Positions 25,425 to 33,992 of a stretch of 64,000 nucleotides of DNA are shown one piece after another. Position numbers and translations under genes: made by a program. The notes beneath the pieces are model-generated. The model was not told the origin of the DNA. It saw only the letters and a list, made by a program, of their open reading frames with translations, and did no database searches. Positions within the stretch are counted from its first letter, which is position 1. Each line of letters opens with the position of its first letter. The stretch is from Draconibacterium orientale (GTDB lineage: Bacteria > Bacteroidota > Bacteroidia > Bacteroidales > Prolixibacteraceae): NCBI RefSeq assembly GCF_000626635.1, contig NZ_CP007451.1:4632501-4696500 (forward strand), read 5' to 3'.

Positions 25425-26102
25425 TTATTCAATTTTAATTTTCAAGTCGTCAAAATAGGTAACCGCGTCTGCTTTTGTCCAAAAGCCGATTAGTCCGGCT
25501 GATATGAACGTATCGTCTGTTGATTCAATCATTGTTTTTCCGTTCATCAAACAGGTGATTTTATTTCCCTTCATCACAATATTCAAGGTAAACCATTCTC
25601 CTTGTTTTATATCGCTATCGGTACTTTCCAATTCTTTACGGCTACCGTTTACGACCCTATAAAAACGTAAATTGTTTTCAAGTGGATTGTACCTTGCTAT
25701 GTAGTAATTGTTTTTATCGATGTACCGCCAAACGAGTCCGCCCCCCTGGTCTTCTTCGCCCGAAATGGCTTTTATTTTAACCGAGGCGGTAAAATTCTCA
25801 CAGGCAATTTTTTCTAAAACAAGCAAATTATAGCAACTGCCCGAGTTTACGGCTTGTTGTTCAACCACCTTGTTGCCATTGTCATTTACAATATTCCATT
25901 TGATGCTTTTGGCTTTATTGGTAGCGTCCGCAACAAAACCTGAAGGCAATTGCCCTTCTGTTTCGTTATCAAAATCAAAAATGGTATCATTCCCTGTTTG
26001 GGAATAAGAATCTTCAACCACAACCTGACTGTTTTTCGATGATACATTGCTGCAAAATGCAACACTTATCATAACTGAAATTGAGATTATTAGTGTTTTC
26101 AT
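25425..26102 (-). CDS. Secreted LamG/DUF1080-like protein
   Basis: The protein has 225 residues with a signal peptide (1-22). The rest resembles a concanavalin-like beta-sandwich of the DUF1080/LamG type: FDFDNETEGQLPSGF near the start, GGGLVWRYIDKNNYYIARY in the middle, then WFTLNIVMKGNKITCLMNG and AGLIGFWTKADAVTYFDDLKI (quoted in parts). Such domains bind or cleave glycans or polymers. It lies directly downstream of the TonB-dependent receptor (12 nt). Confidence 0.72.
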   Translation of the reverse strand: MKTLIISISVMISVAFCSNVSSKNSQVVVEDSYSQTGNDTIFDFDNETEGQLPSGFVADATNKAKSIKWNIVNDNGNKVVEQQAVNSGSCYNLLVLEKIACENFTASVKIKAISGEEDQGGGLVWRYIDKNNYYIARYNPLENNLRFYRVVNGSRKELESTDSDIKQGEWFTLNIVMKGNKITCLMNGKTMIESTDDTFISAGLIGFWTKADAVTYFDDLKIKIE

Positions 26103-26113
26103 TGTGTTTATAT

Positions 26114-28528
26114 TTAATCATTTTTAAATTTATTTTCTAAGAGTTTTTCTTTAAATTCCGACCGGAATGTATATGCGAAAATCAACATAACTGCCCTTGT
26201 ATCTACTTTCCGATAGTGTGTATATTCAAAATTGCTACCGGAAACAGCAGACTCACTGCGCTGTGTATCAAATATATCGGTTACTGTCAAAGCCAAACGC
26301 CCCTGACCTTTTAAGATTTTTTGCTGAAAACCAAGGTCAATAAAATAAACTTCCTTTATAGTGCCTTGTGGAATGACAATGGGCGATGTATAGTTAGCGG
26401 TGATTTGAAACCTGCCGTTTTTCCAAACATCAAAATTGTTGATGAATTTAGCGTATCCTGACAACAAATTTTCCGGGGCATTTTGCAATTTGGCACTTGG
26501 TTCAATTCTTTGTTCGTATATTGATGCATCAAGATTTATTTTCCAAAAATTAAACGGGTTATAAGTAAAAAAAGCTTCTACCCCGTAAGTGGAAGAATTG
26601 CCAAAATTTTCAGGTCGTGTTGTGCTTACTCCGCTATTGTCGATAGAGGTATAAGGGAAAATACTGTTGCTCGTCAGGCGGTAAAACAAGGAAGTCGTAA
26701 GGCTTGCCTTTTTAAAGGTTTGATTTTGTGTTAATTCAAATGAGTGTGAAATTTCAGGCTGAATATCGGGATTGCCCGACCAAACGTTCAACGAATCAGT
26801 AATATCAATGAAGGGACTGTAATCGCCAATTGATGGTCTGTTAATTCGTTTGCTGTAAGCAAGTTTAAATGAATTTCTTTTTGCAGTGTAGTAAATGAGC
26901 GATGCTGAAGGGAAGATATGGAAGTATTCGTTTGAAAAACTATATGGAGAGTGAACATTATCACCAGTATTAGAAACCGGTTCAGCCCTCAACCCCAACT
27001 GATATTTCCATGTTGGTTCCTGCTGTGTACCGGTCCAACCTGTGTATTGCAGATACAGGGCATGTATTTGTTCGTTGAATTTAAAGATGTCTGTATGTGC
27101 TGAATCGGTTATATAAATTTCGTTCTCCTCGTTAGAGCGGAGATAATCATCATTGATAAACCTAAGCGTGGTTTTATAACCGGTTTCAAATAATCCTGAT
27201 TCTTTTATCGGATGCAAATAGTTTATCGAGAAATTAGTCAGGTTGGCATCTTCGTAAAAATGTGTTTTCTGTAAAAACGGGTTGCCTATCTCAGCGTTTT
27301 CCTCCGATAAGTTTTGAGTAGAGATGTCGGTGTTTTCCCTGTTGTATTCAATTGCAGAGTTTGCATCAATGATAAGCGCTCTGTTTTGATTGAAATTTCT
27401 CGTATAATTGAACAAGAGTTCGCCTGTATGGAAACGTCTGATTTCATTTGAGTATCGGCTGTTACGGCTTGTGAAGTCATGCAATGATGTTTCTGTGGTG
27501 CTAACAATGGTTTCATAATTATCTTGTCCTTCAAAAAGCCAGATACCTTCCAATCTAAAACTGTTTTTTGAATTTGGGGTATAGCCCACATTAAAGCGTG
27601 CCGTTTGGGTTTGTATGGTACGTTCGTCTTGCCGCGGCTGTGATAGATAATATTTATCGTCAGAATCGTATTGAACACGCTGTTTGTTTACTGTGCGTGT
27701 TCTGGTAGTAAACCAATTGTCGTAAGCCAGACCTAAATCCCATTTCTGGGTATTATGGTTAATAAGGAAGGAGCCGTTTAAGCGATAGCGTGCCCCCAAA
27801 CCGCCTCCCAAAGCTGCCGCTCCGTTTGTGCCAAGGGTTGTATTACTTTTAAGAACAATGTTTATAATTCCGCTTTCGGCATCGGCATCGTATTTTGCAG
27901 AAGGGTTTGTAATAATTTCGATACGCTCGATGGTGCTTGCAGGGATTTGTTCCAGATTTGTTACTCTGTCCACTCCGCCAATACCGGAAATCCTGCCATT
28001 TATCATTATCAAAGGGTTTTTCCCCCTCATGGTTAAATTTCCTTCCATATCTACCTGCACCCCGGGCATATTTTTCATTAAGTCGGCTGCTGTACCGCCA
28101 ATTTGTGTCAAATTTTCCGATGCGTTCACCACAATTCCTTCATCGGTTTTCTGAATTAGGTTGCGAAAAGCAGTAATCTCAACAGAGTTCAATGCGATGG
28201 CATCCTGCTTCAATATTATTGTTCCTAATTCTATATTTTTATTTGCATCGTTTAGTAATACAGTTTGTTGATGATTAACGAATCCTACAAACCGAAACTG
28301 AATAAAATACTTACCAAGAGGGACATCTGTCAATACAAAACTGCCCTTATTATCTGTAACCGTACCATTGACAATGCGAGTTGAATCGTTAACGGAAGTA
28401 AGAAAAACATTGACAAATTCGACAATATTGTTTTCGCTGTCTAATACTTTGCCTGATATACTTCCTGATTTTTGCCCAAAAGCCAATACCTGTATTAACA
28501 GCATTAGTGAAAATAATCCGTATCTCAT
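26114..28528 (-). CDS. TonB-dependent receptor, outer-membrane beta-barrel family
   Basis: The protein has 804 residues. It has a signal peptide (1-18), a CarboxypepD_reg-like domain (about 22-110), a plug domain (about 120-225; TAADLMKNMPGVQVDMEGN, PASTIERIEIITNPSAKYDA) and an OMP_b-brl_3-type barrel to the C-terminus. It imports a siderophore, metal complex, vitamin or glycan using TonB energy. The adjacent YVTN protein and two-component system suggest regulated uptake. The ligand is not evident. Confidence 0.88.
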   Translation of the reverse strand: MRYGLFSLMLLIQVLAFGQKSGSISGKVLDSENNIVEFVNVFLTSVNDSTRIVNGTVTDNKGSFVLTDVPLGKYFIQFRFVGFVNHQQTVLLNDANKNIELGTIILKQDAIALNSVEITAFRNLIQKTDEGIVVNASENLTQIGGTAADLMKNMPGVQVDMEGNLTMRGKNPLIMINGRISGIGGVDRVTNLEQIPASTIERIEIITNPSAKYDADAESGIINIVLKSNTTLGTNGAAALGGGLGARYRLNGSFLINHNTQKWDLGLAYDNWFTTRTRTVNKQRVQYDSDDKYYLSQPRQDERTIQTQTARFNVGYTPNSKNSFRLEGIWLFEGQDNYETIVSTTETSLHDFTSRNSRYSNEIRRFHTGELLFNYTRNFNQNRALIIDANSAIEYNRENTDISTQNLSEENAEIGNPFLQKTHFYEDANLTNFSINYLHPIKESGLFETGYKTTLRFINDDYLRSNEENEIYITDSAHTDIFKFNEQIHALYLQYTGWTGTQQEPTWKYQLGLRAEPVSNTGDNVHSPYSFSNEYFHIFPSASLIYYTAKRNSFKLAYSKRINRPSIGDYSPFIDITDSLNVWSGNPDIQPEISHSFELTQNQTFKKASLTTSLFYRLTSNSIFPYTSIDNSGVSTTRPENFGNSSTYGVEAFFTYNPFNFWKINLDASIYEQRIEPSAKLQNAPENLLSGYAKFINNFDVWKNGRFQITANYTSPIVIPQGTIKEVYFIDLGFQQKILKGQGRLALTVTDIFDTQRSESAVSGSNFEYTHYRKVDTRAVMLIFAYTFRSEFKEKLLENKFKND

Positions 28529-28538
28529 AAATCAACAA

Positions 28539-29516
28539 TTATTTTGTATTTGCCACCCACAAACGTTTTGGGTTTTTCCCAACCGGAATAGTTGCCACCA
28601 CTTTCCAATTTGCAACATCAATAATACTTGCATCATTGGATGAAGTGTTACTGACCACAGCAAATTTTCCGTCAGATGAAAATTCAATCCAGTTCGGGTT
28701 TTTCCCGGCTGTAATATTTTTCATGATTTTATCCGATGCTACATCAATAGCCGTTACATCATTGGTAAACTGGCTTGTTAGGTAAACAGTTTTGCCATCA
28801 GGTGCAACGCAAAGTCCGTGGGCAGCTTTCCCTTCGTTATCAAATTTATCAGATTGAGGTAAAAGCACTTGAGCAATAATTTTGTTTTGCTCCGCATCAA
28901 TCTTTACCAAACCGTGAAACCAGCGAATGGTTAGGTAAATATATTTGCCGTCGGGTGTTGCTGTCATTACTCTTGGAAAACCGAAAGTGGGAATTTCTGA
29001 TACAACCTTCATACTGTCCAGATTCAATTTCACAATTTTGTTGTCGCCTTCGGAAGTAACCCAAACGTTTTTTCCGTCGGGCATTGGCAACACAATGTGA
29101 GGGTTTTTGCCAACGGGAATTGAATTTACAAGTTTCCAATCTGCGGTTGAAATCACATCTACCTTATGTTCCCCATTGATTGCGGTTAAAACATACTTTC
29201 CGTCAATACTGAAACTTAACTGGTGGGGTGTCTTACCAACAGAAATGGTCTGTTTTACTTTATTGTCTGCCGCACTAATGATAGAAACTGTATTATCGCC
29301 TTCATTACTAACAGCAATCCAGCTTCCGTCTGGTGAAACTGCTACTCCGTGCGGCTTGCTTCCGGTGATAACTTCAGAAAACTTTTGATTTTTCTGAATG
29401 TCAATGACTGATATAAAGTCGCTGCCGTAGTTGGTAATGTACGCTTTTGGCGTCTGCGCAAAAAGCACTGTGCTAATTAGTGCTATTGCTGTTGTCAAGA
29501 TTATTTTGCTCTTCAT
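28539..29516 (-). CDS. YVTN-repeat (YncE-like) periplasmic beta-propeller
   Basis: The protein has 325 residues with a signal peptide (1-20). Seven or so propeller blades of about 42 residues follow, each with the pattern P-D-G-K-x-x-x-V/L-T/S...V-x-V-I-D (SPDGSWIAVSNEGDNTVSII, MPDGKNVWVTSEGDN, TPDGKYIYLTIRW, APDGKTVYLTSQ). It is probably a periplasmic binding scaffold. It is encoded 10 nt upstream of the TonB-dependent receptor, an arrangement seen in metal and metallophore uptake loci. Confidence 0.86.
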   Translation of the reverse strand: MKSKIILTTAIALISTVLFAQTPKAYITNYGSDFISVIDIQKNQKFSEVITGSKPHGVAVSPDGSWIAVSNEGDNTVSIISAADNKVKQTISVGKTPHQLSFSIDGKYVLTAINGEHKVDVISTADWKLVNSIPVGKNPHIVLPMPDGKNVWVTSEGDNKIVKLNLDSMKVVSEIPTFGFPRVMTATPDGKYIYLTIRWFHGLVKIDAEQNKIIAQVLLPQSDKFDNEGKAAHGLCVAPDGKTVYLTSQFTNDVTAIDVASDKIMKNITAGKNPNWIEFSSDGKFAVVSNTSSNDASIIDVANWKVVATIPVGKNPKRLWVANTK

Positions 29517-29590
29517 TTTCTAATAGTTTTAAATGATTTATCTTACAAAGGAAACCATTGAATCTGTAGAAAAATGGGAATCGAAACTGT

Positions 29591-30874
29591 TTATTGAAAA
29601 TTCACTTCGAAGATATGCAAGGCTCCATCACTTCGGTAACAAAGTTCCCAACCGCTGGTATCTGCAATTTTTTTAGCTATGGACAATCCGAGACCCCACG
29701 AATCAGGATTTCCCGATTGCTTATAAAAACGGTTAAACAATTTTTCTTTATCCAACATTGAGCCTTCTTCATCTTTTTTGTGGCCTGAATTGGAAATAGT
29801 AAGCTGCTTTTCTCCTACATAAATGGTTAGTATGCCATTTTCTGTATTATGCAAAAAAGCATTTTTAAGCAGGTTCTGAATAAGAATTTCCGTGAGCATG
29901 ATATTGCCCTGTACTGTCAGTTGGGTTTCTGATTTAATCGTTACTGAAATATTAAGTTTTGATTTCTGTTCTTCATAATATTCCATTGACTGCCGTATAA
30001 TCTGATTTACATCAACCTGGTCAGTTAACAGGAACTGACGATTTTCAATTTTCGATAGTAAAAGAAGGGTTTTATTTAGTTTTTTTAAACGTTGGGTGGA
30101 GCTTATAAGTCCTTCCACAATCTCTGCCTGCTCTTTTGTCAACTCTGCCCGCCCTATTAGGGCTTCCAGTCGTGACTGCATTACGGCAAGTGGTGTTTGC
30201 ATTTCATGGGAGGCATTTTCAATAAATTGTTTTTGACTGGTAAATACTTCCATATTTTTCAAAACCAATTCATTAATGGACTCATTAAGCATCTTAAATT
30301 CTTCAATCTGAGAAGATGATAACTCTGGAAGCTGCTGCTTGTCGAGGCGAAAACCACGAAGTTTTTCCAACATATCGTAGAATGGTTTCCAAATTTTTCG
30401 TGAAATTATTCGCTGTGATAAATAAAAAGAGAGTGATAGCCCGGTAAGCAAAATTCCAAGAAAAAAGGCAATTGTGCCTAACATTTCATCGGCTTCAAGA
30501 TGCGGTGCTAAAATCTCCAATTTGTAATATTGGTTATGGATTTCTACAAAAGTGTTTAATTTCCTGTATTCATCGAGTTCATCATCTACAGGTTCATAAA
30601 TTAGCGTATCTGTATAGTTTTCTTTGCTTTTTTGGAAAGTTGCAGCATCTATGGCATAAAAAGTAAAATCGTCCAGCGGGTTATCACCTTGAAATGGAGC
30701 TTCAGGATTGGTTTTGAGGTATGCAAGCAGGTTAATTTTTCTATTATGCAACACCTCGTCCACATTCCGAAGTACATTCCAGTTAAGCACTACGTAAAAC
30801 AGAATGGAAAAAATTCCAAACAGAATCATGAAATAACGCAACTGAATCCGTGAGGTGTAGGTAAGTAGCTTCAT
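29591..30874 (-). CDS. Sensor histidine kinase
   Basis: The protein has 427 residues. There are two membrane helices (about 13-32 and 131-152) with a periplasmic sensor region between them. The DHp helix carries the phospho-acceptor in ENASHEMQTPLAVMQ (about residue 218). The ATPase domain has the N box LLKNAFLHN and G box GLGLSIAKKI. It is paired with the response regulator by a 4-nt overlap. The signal is unknown; the neighbouring genes point to an envelope or nutrient cue. Confidence 0.92.
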   Translation of the reverse strand: MKLLTYTSRIQLRYFMILFGIFSILFYVVLNWNVLRNVDEVLHNRKINLLAYLKTNPEAPFQGDNPLDDFTFYAIDAATFQKSKENYTDTLIYEPVDDELDEYRKLNTFVEIHNQYYKLEILAPHLEADEMLGTIAFFLGILLTGLSLSFYLSQRIISRKIWKPFYDMLEKLRGFRLDKQQLPELSSSQIEEFKMLNESINELVLKNMEVFTSQKQFIENASHEMQTPLAVMQSRLEALIGRAELTKEQAEIVEGLISSTQRLKKLNKTLLLLSKIENRQFLLTDQVDVNQIIRQSMEYYEEQKSKLNISVTIKSETQLTVQGNIMLTEILIQNLLKNAFLHNTENGILTIYVGEKQLTISNSGHKKDEEGSMLDKEKLFNRFYKQSGNPDSWGLGLSIAKKIADTSGWELCYRSDGALHIFEVNFQ

Positions 30875-31554
30875 CGTGCTTTTATTTGATAACCTATTCC
30901 ATAAACATTGTTAATTTCTACGTCTGCCCCGGCTTCTTTCAGCTTACGTTTTAAGTTCCTTATCTGTGAGAAAAGGAAATCGAAACTTTGGGCTTCATCC
31001 ACATAATCTCCCCAGATATATTCTGCCAGTGATACCTTGGAAAGAACCCGTTTATGATTATTAATGAGATAGCTAAGTAAAGCGAATTCTTTTTTAGTAA
31101 ATGAAATGGGGTTATCAAGGTTGCTTACACCAATGAGGTGTTGGTCTGGTTCAATAATCAGGTTAGAAAAGTGTACGATTTTGTTTGTCTTAAATTGCTT
31201 TCTACGGATAATGGCTTTAATTCTGGCATTTAGCTCAGAGAAATAGAATGGTTTGGTAAGGTAATCGTCGGCACCCAGTCCAAGCCCTTTTAGTTTATCA
31301 TCTAATGAATCACGTGCTGAAAGTATTATGACCCCATTTGTCTTGCCTTCTTTATGCAGGGCTTCAAGTATATCGAAACCATTTCCGTCAGGAAGGTTAA
31401 TATCAAGTACAATGCAATCGTAGTCGTAAAGAGCGATGCGTTCAGCAGCAGAACAAAATCCTTGGGAAGAATCATACAGGTATCCCTCTTTGGATGCAAA
31501 ATCTTCCAAACTTTTTAATAATTGCGGTTCGTCTTCTACGATAAGTAATTTCAT
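30871..31554 (-). CDS. OmpR-family response regulator
   Basis: The protein has 227 residues. The receiver domain has the acidic pocket in LLIVEDEPQ, the phosphorylated Asp in CIVLDINLPDGNGFD (about residue 51), and Lys in ADDYLTKPFYF. The C-terminal winged helix (about 130-225) contains FTKKEFALLSYLINN and VDVHI-type packing. It is the first gene of the block and probably activates the downstream outer-membrane genes. Confidence 0.93.
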   Translation of the reverse strand: MKLLIVEDEPQLLKSLEDFASKEGYLYDSSQGFCSAAERIALYDYDCIVLDINLPDGNGFDILEALHKEGKTNGVIILSARDSLDDKLKGLGLGADDYLTKPFYFSELNARIKAIIRRKQFKTNKIVHFSNLIIEPDQHLIGVSNLDNPISFTKKEFALLSYLINNHKRVLSKVSLAEYIWGDYVDEAQSFDFLFSQIRNLKRKLKEAGADVEINNVYGIGYQIKAR

Positions 31555-31649
31555 AAATACAAATTAAGGGATAAATTCTGTAGAAACATTGGAGATATTT
31601 TATGCCTGATAATATTCTCTAAAATGTCCGAGGGTTCCTGGTGGTAGGC

Positions 31650-31710
31650 TGCACTCTTTGACAAAGCTTTGGTTTCAGCGTTGGCTCGTGGGGCTTTGGC
31701 AATGTGTGCA
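31650..31710 (+). repeat. Array-edge hairpin element H, copy 4
   Basis: The outer stem TGCAC / GTGCA is perfect. After the TCT/TGT internal loop comes the inner stem TTGACAAAGC / GCTTTGGCAA (9 of 10), with a 25-nt apical loop that starts TTTGGTTTCAGCG. It is followed by TGTGGGTGGGGTTT, as next to copy 2. Confidence 0.73.
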
Positions 31711-31893
31711 ATGTGGGTGGGGTTTTATTCTTTTTTGCGGGTGGGAAGAAAAAACAAAATAAATTTGGCTCCGCCGAGCTCCACTTCGTTCCGGTTCCAT
31801 CAAATTTGCACTGTCCTGTCAAAAAGCTAAATCTTTTCTTTCGTTATTATTTGTCACTATTGTATCTGTCTGGTCGTCTGTCTTTTTACACTT
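31711..31893 (+). repeat. Array-edge repeat, left end of array 3
   Basis: This stretch contains GTGGGAAG followed by AAAAAACAAAATAAATTTG, the reverse complement of the AT block at the right edges. It is GC-poor otherwise and has no gene I can support. Confidence 0.6.
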
Positions 31894-32086
31894 GTTGCCA
31901 ACGGCCGCGTGCATGTGGAGTGCGGCATTTGAAAAACTACACTTCCATTTTAGCCACTGAGCCAATTCGTTTATTCGTATTTATATTTTTTAGCCGATTC
32001 GTCAATGACGAATTGGCGTTGTTAAACAAAGCTTTTCTGTTCGCATACGTAGTCTGCCAGCATTACATATGCACGTTGTTATGGTG
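31894..32086 (-). other. attC-like recombination site 10 (long class)
   Basis: This is a near-identical copy of site 6. The inverse core GTTGCCAAC (31894-31902) complements the core at 23689; the core GTTATGGTG (32078-32086) complements 32506-32514. It is the only complete site of array 3. Confidence 0.8.
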
Positions 32087-32514
32087 TCGGCAAAAGCCTC
32101 TGCGTGGCAGCCCGAAGCTTACCTGGGTTTTCCTGAACCGAAGGAGGGCTGGCGGAATGTTTGCCCCTCCCAAGTGATGTGCCAATTTTGACATCCAGCC
32201 CAGGTAACCACCTGCCCAATTGTCGGCAGTGAACAACCACTGTGTGGCCATAATTTTCACCGGCTTTGTTAAACACGCCGACGTCAGCTAGCTTAACTTG
32301 ACGGTTAAAATTGGCGCAGGAGTTGACAAACCGCAAACATTGTGACCGCCCGAACAGGCTTTTGTACGGGCTCTTATGAGCTTAACGCAGCCCCACCAAA
32401 CAACAAAGCATAGTCAGCCCGCTTAAAAAGAGTGGGGCGTGAAAACCCACCATACCAATATTTTAAAGAACAAGTTCGCATACTAACGATAACCCCCAAA
32501 CGCTGCACCATAAC
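32078..32514 (-). other. Cassette 9, duplicate of cassette 6
   Basis: The sequence is almost the same as 20535-20970 except for a block of about 50 bp (about 32211-32255), where the two differ at most positions. The right boundary core CACCATAAC (32506-32514) is intact, but the attC body that should follow is missing: after CACCATAACG the sequence changes to TACATGGAACCC. Array 3 is therefore truncated at about 32516. Confidence 0.65.
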
Positions 32515-32522
32515 GTACATGG

Positions 32523-32599
32523 AACCCAACAAGTTGGGTTATATTTCTTTTAGTGGGTTGGGTTATATTGCCAATCTGGGTGTGTAACCCAACCTTTTT
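32523..32599 (+). repeat. Palindromic repeats at the array/mobile-element junction
   Basis: AACCCAAC-AA-GTTGGGTT (32523-32540) is a perfect palindrome. GGTTGGGTTA (32556-32565) and TAACCCAACC (32585-32594) form a perfect 10-bp stem followed by TTTTT, a plus-strand terminator shape. The 13-mer GTTGGGTTATATT occurs twice, 25 bp apart. These lie just beyond the 3' end of the recombinase remnant and could be recombinase binding sites. Confidence 0.5.
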
Positions 32600-32600
32600 G

Positions 32601-32846
32601 CTAAAGTAGTTCATCTAATGGATTTTTATAGTTTTTAAAATTATGCTCCGAAACATGCGTGTAGCGTTGTGTGGTTTTAACGCTTTCGAGGCCTAACCAG
32701 GCTTGTATAAAGTGAATATCCACGCCTTGTTTCAAGTGGTTTGTCGCAAAGCTATAGTTAAACTTATATGCGTATACCCGTTTACTAGAAATCCTTCGGT
32801 TATTGTGAGTATAGTTTGAAGGCAATATTTGAAGCTTGTCAGTCAC
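32601..32846 (-). pseudogene. Tyrosine recombinase remnant, IntI/Xer-like C-terminus
   Basis: The 81 codons align with the end of tyrosine recombinases: YSFATNHLKQGVDIHFIQAW, then LGLESVKTTQRYTHVSE and KNPLDELL. The nucleophile Tyr is present, but the HxxR motif reads KFNY and the later H (LGH) reads LGL, so it would be inactive. A tail of the form YTHV...PLD-L is found in integron integrases and in related Bacteroidota recombinases. It is the only integrase-like sequence seen in the window and abuts array 3. Confidence 0.72.
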
Positions 32847-32929
32847 ATCAGTAAAGTTTTGTTAAAAATAATTATACTGTTAATAGTATCAAACTTTTGT
32901 GCCAATTTTCTTCGATACTTGATTGTAAA

Positions 32930-32971
32930 ACTGTCCATCCGTCCATTTCTATTAGGATTACGGATGGATGG
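32930..32971 (-). terminator. Terminator-like hairpin after the DUF3871 gene
   Basis: The minus strand reads GTCCATCC..CCGT, a loop, then ACGGATGGAC followed by AGTTTT. It lies directly after the stop codon of 32979-33992. The T-run is short, so strength is uncertain. Confidence 0.4.
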
Positions 32972-32978
32972 ACAAGGT

Positions 32979-33992
32979 TTAACTCACAAACCAATGATGC
33001 TTATTCAATTCAATAGCCTCATTTAGTCCACCAACAAAACTTTGACATCTAACATTCCTGTCAAGGAAATTATCAATATAGCTCATTTTATTGGCTCCTG
33101 TAAACAGGTTGTAAAGTTTCCAGAGGTTGATGTTCCCAAGATCATTTCTACAGAATGATTCATCAGAATAGTAATCCTTAACCACAAGATTCACCTGCCC
33201 ATCAGAAAGTGGGAACTGAGGTAGTTCCTTCTTATTCTTGTAAGGCATATTTTGGTACATTCTAGCCCTGCCAATAATTTGTGCAAATTGCTGTTCTGTT
33301 ATCATTGTCTGTGGAAGAGAGTTAAACTTCTCAATTTCCTTGTACACATTGAAATTCCCCATCAGGTTAAATGCAGCATTTGCCAGTTCTGCAACAGTTC
33401 TCACTTTTACATCTGTTTTAAAGCCATCTGTTGAAATACACAAGTTTGTGCATACACTGTTTTTAAAGCCAATAAAGAGTTTAAAACGTTCTTCAGACTT
33501 CTTGGAATATAAGTTCTCAAGGTTGTAGGCACGTACTCCTCCTATAGTGAGATTTAAGCTATTTTCAGCCACTCTATCATTGATTGATGGTATTTCAATA
33601 GCAAATGCCATGCGCTCAAAATACAGCGTTTTTTCGTGCTCTAAAAGCTCTTTAGCAGGTTTCCCTACAGCTGTTGGAATCCTGCCTTTGATAGGATGTG
33701 AAACTCTTACAGCAGGCTTTAAAATCTGTTCACCACCAAATATTTTTTCAGTAACTATTGATACTGTTTCAATAAATTCCTGATGGCTGATGGTGCTTTC
33801 GTTGTCTTTTGCAAATACCGGTATGGTGTGCTTGCTAGCAATATCTTCCAAACTCATTGGTTTGGTATTTGCAGCCATAAAATGTACATCACTTGTTTCC
33901 TGTGTTGATTCTTTTATAGGTTCAACATCTTCTACAATAGGATTGACCATTCGCTGATCTGTTTCATTAACTTTTTTCAATTCCATTTCCAC
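32979..33992 (-). CDS. DUF3871-family protein
   Basis: The protein has 337 residues, soluble, with the features I associate with DUF3871: NMPYKNKKELPQFPLSDGQ, then NLWKLYNLFTGANKMSYIDN and FLDRNV, ending near HWFVS. The family is found on mobile elements and plasmids of Bacteroidota; its biochemical role is not established. It overlaps the upstream ATPase gene by 26 nt, so the two are translated as a pair. Confidence 0.78.
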   Translation of the reverse strand: MEMELKKVNETDQRMVNPIVEDVEPIKESTQETSDVHFMAANTKPMSLEDIASKHTIPVFAKDNESTISHQEFIETVSIVTEKIFGGEQILKPAVRVSHPIKGRIPTAVGKPAKELLEHEKTLYFERMAFAIEIPSINDRVAENSLNLTIGGVRAYNLENLYSKKSEERFKLFIGFKNSVCTNLCISTDGFKTDVKVRTVAELANAAFNLMGNFNVYKEIEKFNSLPQTMITEQQFAQIIGRARMYQNMPYKNKKELPQFPLSDGQVNLVVKDYYSDESFCRNDLGNINLWKLYNLFTGANKMSYIDNFLDRNVRCQSFVGGLNEAIELNKHHWFVS

